From contig CAZVWV010000113.1 of NCBI GenBank assembly GCA_964631745.1, forward strand, positions 1-13,493: a stretch of 13,493 nucleotides of DNA, read 5' to 3'. This DNA comes from CAZVWV01 sp964631745. Lineage in GTDB: Bacteria > Bdellovibrionota_C > UBA2361 > JBGSMV01. Made by a program: the position numbers and the translations under genes. Below, one piece after another: positions 1 through 6,015 of this stretch. Numbering within the stretch: position 1 is the first letter of the stretch; every line of letters begins with the position of its first letter. The notes below the pieces were generated by a model. It had not been told where the DNA came from. It searched no databases and saw only the letters and a list, made by a program, of their open reading frames with translations.

Positions 1-220
1 TTATGCAAAGCAGCGCGCCGCTTATTGCGCACTTAAGCTAAGTGGCATTGGACGACTCATCGGCCGGTGTGCAAAGTGGCACTACTTTTTAGGGCGTAGC
101 CACCACCTGCTCGCACCTGGTGCTGCCTGTCGGCCTAGGATTTAGTGCCACCCCGTGGCACCGGCCGACGAGTCGTCGGCGCTACATAATATCCCGTGCT
201 TTACCCGGGGGTTTTGAGCA
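1..220. repeat. Palindromic MITE-like element, left end cut by window edge
   Basis: Arms at 51-69 (GACGACTCATCGGCCGGTG) and 159-177 pair at 18 of 19 positions around a roughly 90-bp centre. Inside, GTGGCACTA at 76-84 can pair with TAGTGCCAC at 143-151, and 143-151 can also pair locally with GTGGCAC at 155-161. A tight palindrome, GCCGACGA-G-TCGTCGGC, lies at 164-180. The right end finishes with CCCGGGGGTTTTGAGCA at 204-220. Positions 171-220 recur, inverted and almost unchanged, at 13445-13493, which shows this is a repeated element. The outer left arm (1-50) is only weakly similar to the outer right arm, and its tip would lie before the window. No gene is seen inside, so it is probably non-autonomous. 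Confidence 0.7.
123..169. repeat. Hairpin module shared with 13357-13402
   Basis: CTGCCTGTCGGCCTAG at 123-138 recurs exactly at 13357-13372. In both copies GTCGGCC (here 129-135) can pair with a downstream GGCCGAC (here 163-169). The inner hairpin differs between copies: here GTGCCAC pairs with GTGGCAC, while in the right copy ATGTG pairs with CACAT. Keeping the fold while changing the sequence hints that structure is what is maintained. Confidence 0.6.
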
Positions 221-330
221 CTTACTATTAACGACGCTCTAAATAGCCGATCTAACCCGGATTTCTTGCCCCCTTGAGCATTACAGGAATCCCCCAAACA
301 TGACGATAGCACTCATATAGGGTTATCATT

Positions 331-606
331 ATGCAAATCATTACCATTGCCGATCGCGATTTTGATGCACTTCTGGAGGCTGTTCGCGGCGGCCGCGAAG
401 TCGGCCGCTATTGGAAGCGCGGAAGCATGCAAGTGGTATGCGCAACCAAGCAATTTTTGATAGTCACAAGCAACTCTAATCCGCAAAAGATCGCTATCAA
501 ACCTGCGCGCAGTTTGGGCGAAGCCGAAGAGCTTGCTCTGAAACTTCTGACGCGTGAGGAAGAACGCGGCAACCAAGTCGAGCGGAATACCGAATATCAA
601 GAATGA
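331..606 (+). CDS. Small hypothetical protein (91 aa)
   Basis: I do not recognise the family. The product is soluble-looking. It has a beta-like N terminus (MQIITIADRDFDALLEAVRGG), a central hydrophobic stretch around residues 35-47, and a charged, Glu/Arg-rich C-terminal helix around residues 60-85. No signal peptide, membrane segment or metal motif is visible. An AGGG about 8 nt before the ATG is a weak ribosome binding site. I prefer this strand because composition and predicted alternation look protein-like, whereas the longer antisense frame (313-789) is Leu/Phe/Arg-rich and also runs across the downstream hairpins. It lies between the palindromic element and a hairpin cluster, and no neighbour hints at a role. 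It could be spurious. Confidence 0.45.
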   Translation: MQIITIADRDFDALLEAVRGGREVGRYWKRGSMQVVCATKQFLIVTSNSNPQKIAIKPARSLGEAEELALKLLTREEERGNQVERNTEYQE

Positions 607-657
607 ATATCTGTTCACGGGGTCACGATGATTGCAAACCACCAAGAGATCTATACA

Positions 658-749
658 GCCCCTATTAAGGGGCCGATTTGTACTCAAATCGGGGGTGGAG
701 AAAAGTAACCGATCAGAAAAACAGTAAACCCGATCAGGGTTTTCCACCC
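658..749. other. Tandem hairpins, possible structured RNA or bidirectional terminator
   Basis: Three stems follow each other almost without gaps: GCCCCT (658-663) with AGGGGC (668-673); CCGATTTG (673-680) with CAAATCGG (685-692), loop TACT; and GGGTGGA (693-699) with TCCACCC (743-749). The last encloses two copies of CCGATCAG (709-716 and 730-737). The cluster lies between the convergent ends of the 91-aa ORF and rpiA. It may be a terminator region, but adjoining stems are more elaborate than a simple terminator. No known RNA family is recognised. Confidence 0.45.
727..741 (-). terminator. Weak candidate terminator of rpiA
   Basis: Read on the minus strand, AACCC-TGATC-GGGTT forms a 5-bp stem followed by TACTGTTTTT. 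It lies about 75 bp past the rpiA stop. The stem is short and the T-run is interrupted, so activity is uncertain. It overlaps the third stem of the 658-749 cluster and competes with it. Confidence 0.3.
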
Positions 750-814
750 GAAGTGGCAGAATTACCGCATCGTAACCAACTGATCTCACCCCACTTTATC
801 ACCCACTGAACGGT

Positions 815-1510
815 TCAAGAATGATTTGCCGTGCGGGTTCTTGTCACACTAAGTGTCTTGATGCCTTCCTTTGTGGCGACGAGGATTGAATCGGCGTAAC
901 CAGCAAAAATACCGGTCTCTACCACACCAGTAATTGATTTAAGTCTGCTCTCGTGCTCGGCTGTTAGATGGGCAAATTCCGCATCCAGAATTATGTTGCC
1001 TGCCTCGGTAACAACTGGGCCGTGCTTTCCGCTACCGGTACGTAGCCTAACGCTAGTTGCGTTCATATTGGTGAGAGCGCGCTCCACTAAGAATCTTGCA
1101 TCCGGCACAACTTCTATAGGAATAGGCACCCCATTGCCGATCGTTTTCATTAACTTAGACTCGACCGCGATGATAAAATACTGCCTTGCGCGCGCGGCCA
1201 AGATCTTCTCTTTTAACATGGCGCCGCCGATGCCTTTTACAACCAGTCCCTGCTCATCAATAGCATCGGCGCCATCGAAAGCGATTGCAATCTCACCGGC
1301 GTAACCGGGATACATCACTGTCATGCCTGCGTTTTCGCAGCGCCAAGCGCTCTGGTAAGAGGTGGGCACGGCCCGAATTCGAAGTTTGTCAGCAGAAATG
1401 CGCCTGGCAATGGCGTCAACGGCGGCATCCACTGTCGTGCCGGTGCCCACCCCGATCACCTGGTCATTCTCGATAATACGTGCTATCTCTTCTGCAACTT
1501 TTTCTTTCAT
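815..1510 (-). CDS. rpiA: Ribose-5-phosphate isomerase A
   Basis: Interconverts ribose 5-phosphate and ribulose 5-phosphate in the cytosolic non-oxidative pentose phosphate pathway. The 231-residue length is normal for RpiA. Visible family motifs are the phosphate-binding GTGTT near residues 22-26, the FDGADAID segment with D79 and D82, and KGIGGAMLKEK with K92 and E101. These match the E. coli catalytic residues D81, D84, K94 and E103 with an offset of two. The sequence HGPVVTEAGNIILD near 163-176 is also typical. An open frame continues upstream to 1660, but that part overlaps folK and is not RpiA-like, so the ATG at 1508-1510 is chosen. A TATACT box (1518-1523, minus) ends 7 nt before the ATG and no Shine-Dalgarno is seen, so the mRNA may be leaderless. 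Confidence 0.95.
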   Translation of the reverse strand: MKEKVAEEIARIIENDQVIGVGTGTTVDAAVDAIARRISADKLRIRAVPTSYQSAWRCENAGMTVMYPGYAGEIAIAFDGADAIDEQGLVVKGIGGAMLKEKILAARARQYFIIAVESKLMKTIGNGVPIPIEVVPDARFLVERALTNMNATSVRLRTGSGKHGPVVTEAGNIILDAEFAHLTAEHESRLKSITGVVETGIFAGYADSILVATKEGIKTLSVTRTRTANHS

Positions 1511-1517
1511 GACTGCT

Positions 1518-1525
1518 AGTATAAG
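1518..1525. promoter_or_regulatory. Overlapping divergent -10 boxes of rpiA and folK
   Basis: The 21-bp gap between the two start codons holds TATACT on the minus strand (1518-1523), 7 nt before the rpiA ATG, and TATAAG on the plus strand (1520-1525), 6 nt before the folK ATG. Neither gene has a Shine-Dalgarno sequence. This geometry predicts transcription starting at or next to each ATG. No convincing -35 box is seen for either; TTGCTA at 19 bp spacing is the best for rpiA. The inference rests on -10 matches alone. Confidence 0.45.
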
Positions 1526-1531
1526 CAAAAA

Positions 1532-2017
1532 ATGGTGCAGTTTAGCAACGTTTATTTGGCGCTGGGAGCCAATCTTGGTAACACACGCGAGACTTTTTTT
1601 AAGGGCATTGCTGATATTCAGTCTCGGGTTGGGGATATCCGGGCGCTCTCCAGCTTTCATGAAACCTCACCATTAAATCACCCCGATACCCCCACCCTTT
1701 TGCAGCCAAATTACCTGAATGCTGTGCTGATATGCAGCTCATCGCTTGCCGCTGAGAAGATATTGGAGATTGTTCAAACGATTGAGCGACAAAACGGTCG
1801 GAATCGTGCAGCAGAAACGCGCTGGGGGCCGCGCACCCTGGATATAGATATTATTGCGGTTGATAACGCTGTAGTTAACACCCAAGCATTAAGCCTGCCT
1901 CATCCCGAAATGCACAAACGCAGCTTTGTGCTGGCACCCATGCTGGAGATTGCGCCGGAATGGGAGCACCCGCTTCTGCGGAAACGTGTGGCGGCGTTGC
2001 TTTCGGATTTGGCCTAG
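1532..2017 (+). CDS. folK: 2-amino-4-hydroxy-6-hydroxymethyldihydropteridine pyrophosphokinase (HPPK)
   Basis: Transfers pyrophosphate from ATP to 6-hydroxymethyl-7,8-dihydropterin, the step before dihydropteroate synthase in folate synthesis; cytosolic. The 161-residue length is that of a stand-alone HPPK, not fused to FolB or FolP. Motifs in order are LALGANLGN (residues 9-17), the HETSP and NYLNAV substrate loop region (43-65), and RWGPRTLDIDII (97-108), whose D104 and D106 correspond to the two magnesium-binding aspartates. LPHPEMHKRSFVLAPMLEIAP (122-142) follows. Start codon and -10-like box lie against those of divergent rpiA, so the two genes probably share a control region. No other folate gene is in the window. 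Confidence 0.95.
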   Translation: MVQFSNVYLALGANLGNTRETFFKGIADIQSRVGDIRALSSFHETSPLNHPDTPTLLQPNYLNAVLICSSSLAAEKILEIVQTIERQNGRNRAAETRWGPRTLDIDIIAVDNAVVNTQALSLPHPEMHKRSFVLAPMLEIAPEWEHPLLRKRVAALLSDLA

Positions 2018-2029
2018 TATTAGGAAATT

Positions 2030-2112
2030 TTTTCACCACCAAGGCCCAAAGTCACAAAGGGGCACGAAGTGATTTCGTGCCGCTTTGTGACTTTGGGCCT
2101 TGGTGGTGAAAA
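2030..2112. repeat. 39-bp-arm inverted repeat between convergent genes
   Basis: Arms 2030-2068 and 2074-2112 pair at 38 of 39 positions around the 5-nt loop GTGAT; the only mismatch is G2060 against G2082. The arm includes CACCACCAAGGCCCAAAG, resembling CCACCAAGGC-type palindromes that I recall from intergenic repeats in other bacteria (from memory, not searched). It lies 12 bp past the folK stop and about 50 bp from the end of the facing glycosyltransferase gene. Neither side has a run of T after the stem, so it is not a classic intrinsic terminator, though such a hairpin could still stop or protect transcripts. Confidence 0.85.
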
Positions 2113-2160
2113 GAAAATTTCGACTACGCAAAATCTAATCTTGGTATGGCGCGGCATTTT

Positions 2161-3789
2161 TCATTTCAGATCAAAGATAAAAAACGCCCCCACCCGCGCA
2201 ATCGGGAGCCGATCTCGAAACCTGCTGTAATAATTGGCCGGAATAAGTTGCATGACACCTTGCTTGTACCACCAAAACGGCCGCCCCATCAAAAATGATG
2301 CCGATATCGCTACCACACCTTTAGAATCCAATTCGAGCGGCGAGAACTTTACTCCGTAAATCTTGGGATTCACCTTTCCGAAATAGGCTAGTTTGATGGA
2401 GTCGATCCCCTGCCTTTCCATATAGCGCTTTAGCCGCACTAAATCCTGCCCCCAATCAATATTGGAATCGATCAAAACTTTATGCCCATTCTCGGGGCCT
2501 CCGGCGAGCTCATTAAAGTACTGAATAAATCGCGGTGAGACCAAGCTTGTCTCTAAGAAAAGCCAGAGGATTAGCCCACAAGCTACGCCAGTTCCAAGCC
2601 GGACCAATAATGGACCGGCCGCGCTAATACAATTTAACAGTTGGGATAGATAAGCTCCGGAGAGTAAAAATATTAGCGGATAGGCTATGAGCACGTGCCG
2701 CACACCTATTTGCTGGGAATTAAAAAGCGAGTTAAAGAGAAATACGAGAAAAATATTTCCGAGGAGATAAAGCTTAGTATCGCGCCCGGGCCCTCCCGTC
2801 CGCAGCCCCGTAAAAACAGCGCCAAAGAACAGTAAAATTATGGGGAGAGGTGTCTTAACTAGGAAGGCGACTAAATGATAGTACCACCAACCTCGGGTGG
2901 AAGTTTCGCCAAAAAGAAAAGTATGATCCTGATTGAGAGTGCCCTCTTCTAAAATTCTATCAAACCCCTGCACGCACGGGCTCGGAAGCGGCAGGCGCAG
3001 CCAAGGCAGCGCTTGTGCGAATTGGTTTAACTTCCCAGATTCCACAAACGAGATCTGGCGCAGCTGCAAAAATGTTCCGTGAAAGCCGTAACCGGCATTA
3101 ATCACTATTGTTGCCAGAAAAAGTGTTAAAACCAGGTCGCGCCAGATTTTCTTAACGCCAAGCATCGCCATGATCACACAGATGGGCAGCACAAGGATCA
3201 GACACGAGAATTTTACCAATACGGCCAATCCAAAAGAGAATCCGGTAAGCATTGCGGCAGATACTGATGGTTTACGCCAATAACGCCAAAGCCCAAATAA
3301 GGTCAGGCTGAACATCAGCGTGGCTAGCAGATCCGTGGTAACCAAGTGGCCATGTGCCAGTAAGTCCGGTGAGAAACACGCCAAAAACAAAGCTGCTATA
3401 GCAGCGCGCTCTCCAAAAACCTGCTTGCTCCAGTAATAAATCAGGAAAAGTAATACTAGCGCCGCGCCAATCACCAAAAAGCGCGACTCTACAAAAATCG
3501 CGTGGTAGCGCTCCTGGTTGCGATACATAAAATCTGTGCCGATTCCCCAGGCGTCATTGGTAGGCGCGATCGAAAGATCAGGTTTTGTTAGCATAAGAGG
3601 CAGCGCCCACAAAAGCCTGGCCAAAGGGGGATTGATAGGATCTAAAGATAGATCGCCTGTTTGCAAAAAATAGTACCCAAGCGGCAAGTGCAGGTATTCA
3701 TCAATTGTGACCGAGTCTTCGCGCGCCGCCAGAGTGGCTTGGAAGAGAAAATAGAGAAGCAGCGGGATAATGAGAAGATAGCCCTTCAT
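2161..3789 (-). CDS. GT39/PMT-like membrane glycosyltransferase
   Basis: A polytopic inner-membrane protein of 542 residues with the look of GT-C transferases (ArnT/PMT-2 family), which move sugars from polyprenyl-phosphate carriers to lipid or protein acceptors on the outer face. The first membrane segment (about 3-20) is followed by a loop with D30-E31 in VTIDEYLHLPLGYY, the usual place of the catalytic acidic residue, and then NPPLARLLWALP (53-64), a strong family signature. Many further hydrophobic segments follow (around 105-121, 132-147, 180-210, 215-235, 310-400), then a soluble C-terminal part containing DSNIDWGQDL and a PFWWYKQG stretch. Donor and acceptor are unknown. A TATAAT box ends 10 nt before the ATG and no clear Shine-Dalgarno is seen. 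Confidence 0.8.
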   Translation of the reverse strand: MKGYLLIIPLLLYFLFQATLAAREDSVTIDEYLHLPLGYYFLQTGDLSLDPINPPLARLLWALPLMLTKPDLSIAPTNDAWGIGTDFMYRNQERYHAIFVESRFLVIGAALVLLFLIYYWSKQVFGERAAIAALFLACFSPDLLAHGHLVTTDLLATLMFSLTLFGLWRYWRKPSVSAAMLTGFSFGLAVLVKFSCLILVLPICVIMAMLGVKKIWRDLVLTLFLATIVINAGYGFHGTFLQLRQISFVESGKLNQFAQALPWLRLPLPSPCVQGFDRILEEGTLNQDHTFLFGETSTRGWWYYHLVAFLVKTPLPIILLFFGAVFTGLRTGGPGRDTKLYLLGNIFLVFLFNSLFNSQQIGVRHVLIAYPLIFLLSGAYLSQLLNCISAAGPLLVRLGTGVACGLILWLFLETSLVSPRFIQYFNELAGGPENGHKVLIDSNIDWGQDLVRLKRYMERQGIDSIKLAYFGKVNPKIYGVKFSPLELDSKGVVAISASFLMGRPFWWYKQGVMQLIPANYYSRFRDRLPIARVGAFFIFDLK

Positions 3790-3799
3790 AGCGCAGAGA

Positions 3800-3805
3800 A
3801 TTATA
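3800..3805 (-). promoter_or_regulatory. Candidate -10 box of the GT39-like gene
   Basis: A perfect TATAAT on the minus strand ends 10 nt before the ATG at 3787-3789, predicting a leader of only a few nucleotides. The sequence 17 bp upstream (TAGAGA) is a poor -35 box. It is grouped with the other start-adjacent -10 boxes in this window. Confidence 0.35.
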
Positions 3806-3867
3806 ATCCGGGAAGTGTACGATCTCTATATATCTTTTAGATTTTCTCTATGGTGCTCGGATTCCGG

Positions 3868-3927
3868 GCGCTGATGGCATTTTGCCGGAAGGCGCAGCGC
3901 CAGCCGTTTTTAGGCCATCACCGGCGC
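3868..3927. repeat. REP-like imperfect palindrome
   Basis: GCGCTGATGGC (3868-3878) pairs with GCCATCA (3914-3920) plus GCGC (3924-3927), leaving a 3-nt bulge CCG. The loop carries a second hairpin, GGCGC-A-GCGCC around 3891-3901. It lies in the 237-bp gap (3790-4026) between the ends of two minus-strand transcripts. The rest of that gap shows no gene. The GC-rich bulged form resembles REP-type intergenic palindromes; a role as SDR terminator is possible but lacks a T-run. Confidence 0.5.
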
Positions 3928-4026
3928 TCTCGTTCCTCTCGCCGCAATGAAGCACTGGCGTCTGTGTCGTAAACACCAAACTTGCATACTTGATGGGCAT
4001 AACAGTTTTCATATAATCTCAAAAAC

Positions 4027-4815
4027 TTATACTCCAACCCCACGCCGCAAAACCCGCTCCATAATTTTAGTACTAATTGCAAACGGCGCAACTTTCGCAA
4101 GCCAACATAGACAGGTATTAATCACTCCTGGGGTCACAATCGCGGCGTTTCGCTCTATGCCTGTTAGCGTCTTTTGCACCACGAACTCGGCCGAACTCTT
4201 CCATCCTGCTCTGATGGCATCGGGCACGCGCGCTGCTTCCCCGAACTCGGTGGCGGTCGGCCCTGGGCAGACTAGCATGACTCTAATGCCATGCGGCGCT
4301 AGTTCACGGCGCAGAGCAAGTCCGTGAAAAAGATTAAAGGCCTTCGTGGCAGCATAAGTACTCATAAACGGCAGGGGCTGAAAGCCGGTCACTGATGAAA
4401 TATTGATGATTGTACCAGCGCGTCGGGCTTTCATCTGCGGTATCACGGCGTGAGTTAGGCGCATGTAGCTTAGTACATTTAGATTTAACATCTCTTCTTC
4501 GGCGGCCATATCTTGCTCGTCGAAATATCCAAATGAGCCGCGGCCGGCGTTATTTAATAACACATCAAAATGCTTAGCTCTTACGATTTCTTCTAATCTT
4601 GCAAGCTCTTCTGACTTAGCCAGATCAACTTGCACAAATTCAGCCGAATCCGGCCGCTGCGCATTTAGCTCTTGGCATAAAGTTTTTAATCTCTCTTCTC
4701 TACGGGCCACGAGCAGCACTGTCGCGCCAAGCGCATGAAATTGCCTTGCAAATTCATGTCCCAAGCCTGCGCTGGCGCCCGTGATTAGTATGCGTTTACC
4801 GGCGAGATCTAGCAT
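4027..4815 (-). CDS. Short-chain dehydrogenase/reductase (classical SDR)
   Basis: An NAD(P)-dependent oxidoreductase of 262 residues, cytosolic or loosely membrane-associated. The cofactor motif TGASAGLG is at 12-19, and ARRE/R near 37-40 suggests preference for NADP(H). D64 in QVDLA, NNAG at 88-91 and N113 follow. The catalytic set is complete: S140/S141, Y154 and K158 (YAATK). PGPTATEFG (184-192) is the usual post-catalytic loop. The C-terminal stretch around 230-250 is hydrophobic with basic residues and could touch a membrane. The substrate cannot be told. Its ATG lies inside the end of the upstream glycosyltransferase gene (7-bp overlap, ATGCTAG), indicating translational coupling. Confidence 0.88.
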   Translation of the reverse strand: MLDLAGKRILITGASAGLGHEFARQFHALGATVLLVARREERLKTLCQELNAQRPDSAEFVQVDLAKSEELARLEEIVRAKHFDVLLNNAGRGSFGYFDEQDMAAEEEMLNLNVLSYMRLTHAVIPQMKARRAGTIINISSVTGFQPLPFMSTYAATKAFNLFHGLALRRELAPHGIRVMLVCPGPTATEFGEAARVPDAIRAGWKSSAEFVVQKTLTGIERNAAIVTPGVINTCLCWLAKVAPFAISTKIMERVLRRGVGV

Positions 4816-5876
4816 TGCCTTAATTCCCCGACATTCCCCGATTCTCGCTCACGATTTTTTATGCGTTCAAGCAAAATCGCACGACGCGCGAAGGCGCGCT
4901 TGTAAAGTTTTCGGAGATCCCCAAAGGCTCTGAGTGAGCTCCGTTCCACCAAGAGCACTGCGAATATTACAATTAAATTTCTAACGATAATTCCCGGCAA
5001 AAAGGCCTCCGGAAATCTTTTAAATGAATAGTTGTTGAGTTGTAACAAGAAGCGATTCCTAACGCCCAGCATATTCAAGAGGCTCGGCAAATTTTTTCTG
5101 TTTTCCGGTAAAACGGTGCGCCGATGGTACCCAACGGCGTTGGCCACGTAAAGGCATTTCCAGCCTAAAAGCTGGGCGCGCCAAGCTAAATCTGCATCTT
5201 CCCTGTAGGCGAAGAAAGCCTCGTCAAAAAGCGCCGCGCGCTGCGAGAGCCCGCTTAGAAGCTCCGGATATACCAAGCCAAAATCGGTATCATTTGCGCT
5301 TTGCAGCAAACAATCCTTCACCATCTCACGCTTTAATAATAGGCAAGCGCCCGAGCCGCCGAACACCGGCTCATCATTTAAGTAACGCCCCGCTTCTAAC
5401 TCACCCGAGCCTCGATCCAGATGCCTAAGAGATGTCGTTAGCTCCATCCCGCAGGCATCAAGCACTCGTGGTGAGACCGGATTAAGTTGGGAGTCGGCAC
5501 GCAAAAGACGCGGACATACACAACCGATCTCGGGCGAATTGGCAAGCTTGCCGGTCATTATGCGAAGCGCATCTTTTTCTAAATACAGATCGGGGTTAAG
5601 CAGCAATAGATAATCGCAGTCACTCTCTAAGAACTGTGCGACTAATAAGTTATTGCCCGCACAAAATCCCAAATTAGCACTACTTTGTTGCGTAAGAACT
5701 CTGCCCGCATACAGGCTATCTATCAACGCTAATGTGCCGTCCGTAGAATTATTATCCACTAGCGCAACATGCAGGGTCTTTCCAGGTTCAAAACCATTTT
5801 GCGAAAGCGCTCCATCAAGGCAGCGTTGAATCACGTCTGCATTATTAAAAGTCACTATGGATACAAATACTTTCAC
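4809..5876 (-). CDS. Family 2 glycosyltransferase (rhamnosyltransferase-like)
   Basis: Transfers a sugar from a nucleotide donor, probably in envelope polysaccharide or glycolipid assembly at the cytoplasmic membrane face. Residues 3-110 form the GT-A fold: SIVTFNN (6-12), LVDNNSTDGT (39-48) with D41, NLGFCAGNN (68-76), and LLLNPD (91-96), where NPD takes the place of the DXD metal motif. GGSGACLLLKREMV (173-186) and FFAYREDADLAWRAQLLGW (221-239) are acceptor/catalytic-base motifs common in WbbL-type rhamnosyltransferases, followed by YHRRT. The C terminus has a hydrophobic stretch (291-312) and then a very basic tail that may anchor it. It starts with GTG; no strong Shine-Dalgarno is seen. 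It is upstream of the SDR gene and overlaps it. Exact sugar unknown. Confidence 0.87.
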   Translation of the reverse strand: MKVFVSIVTFNNADVIQRCLDGALSQNGFEPGKTLHVALVDNNSTDGTLALIDSLYAGRVLTQQSSANLGFCAGNNLLVAQFLESDCDYLLLLNPDLYLEKDALRIMTGKLANSPEIGCVCPRLLRADSQLNPVSPRVLDACGMELTTSLRHLDRGSGELEAGRYLNDEPVFGGSGACLLLKREMVKDCLLQSANDTDFGLVYPELLSGLSQRAALFDEAFFAYREDADLAWRAQLLGWKCLYVANAVGYHRRTVLPENRKNLPSLLNMLGVRNRFLLQLNNYSFKRFPEAFLPGIIVRNLIVIFAVLLVERSSLRAFGDLRKLYKRAFARRAILLERIKNRERESGNVGELRQC

Positions 5877-5901
5877 GCTCGTTTGCTCGCTAATCTATTA
5901 G

Positions 5902-5940
5902 AACCTAGATGTCGTTGAATGATACAGGATTTAACCTAGA
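5902..5940. repeat. Direct repeat AACCTAGA x2 upstream of the GT2 gene
   Basis: AACCTAGA occurs at 5902-5909 and at 5933-5940, 31 bp apart (close to three helical turns), in the short region upstream of the GT2 start. A poor promoter match (TTCAAC, 16 bp, TAGATT on the minus strand) lies between and beside the copies. This may be an operator; an 8-bp repeat could also be chance. Confidence 0.25.
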
Positions 5941-5983
5941 AAGAAAAAGATGTAGCCAGCAAGTCGCAACTGCCATGGCTACA
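5938..5983 (-). terminator. Intrinsic terminator of the dockerin-like gene
   Basis: On the minus strand TGTAGCC (5983-5977) pairs with GGCTACA (5957-5951) around a 19-nt loop, and the stem is followed directly by TCTTTTTCTTTC. It starts about 30 bp past the stop of the dockerin-like gene. This is the clearest rho-independent terminator in the window and separates that gene from the GT2/SDR operon. Confidence 0.65.
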
Positions 5984-6015
5984 ACTTGATAGCTCCGGAT
6001 GTCCCCGTACGTAAA

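Noticed and set aside
123..169. Integron attC recombination site
   Set aside because: The palindromic form is suggestive, but the required AAC/GTT core sites are absent and the neighbouring genes are not cassettes.
313..789. 158-codon open frame antisense to the 91-aa gene
   Set aside because: It runs through the hairpin cluster and over the opposite frame, its composition is unlike a folded protein, and no motif is seen.
1511..1660. N-terminal extension of rpiA
   Set aside because: The extra 50 codons overlap folK antisense and have no RpiA similarity; RpiA normally begins close to the MKEKVAEEIA segment.
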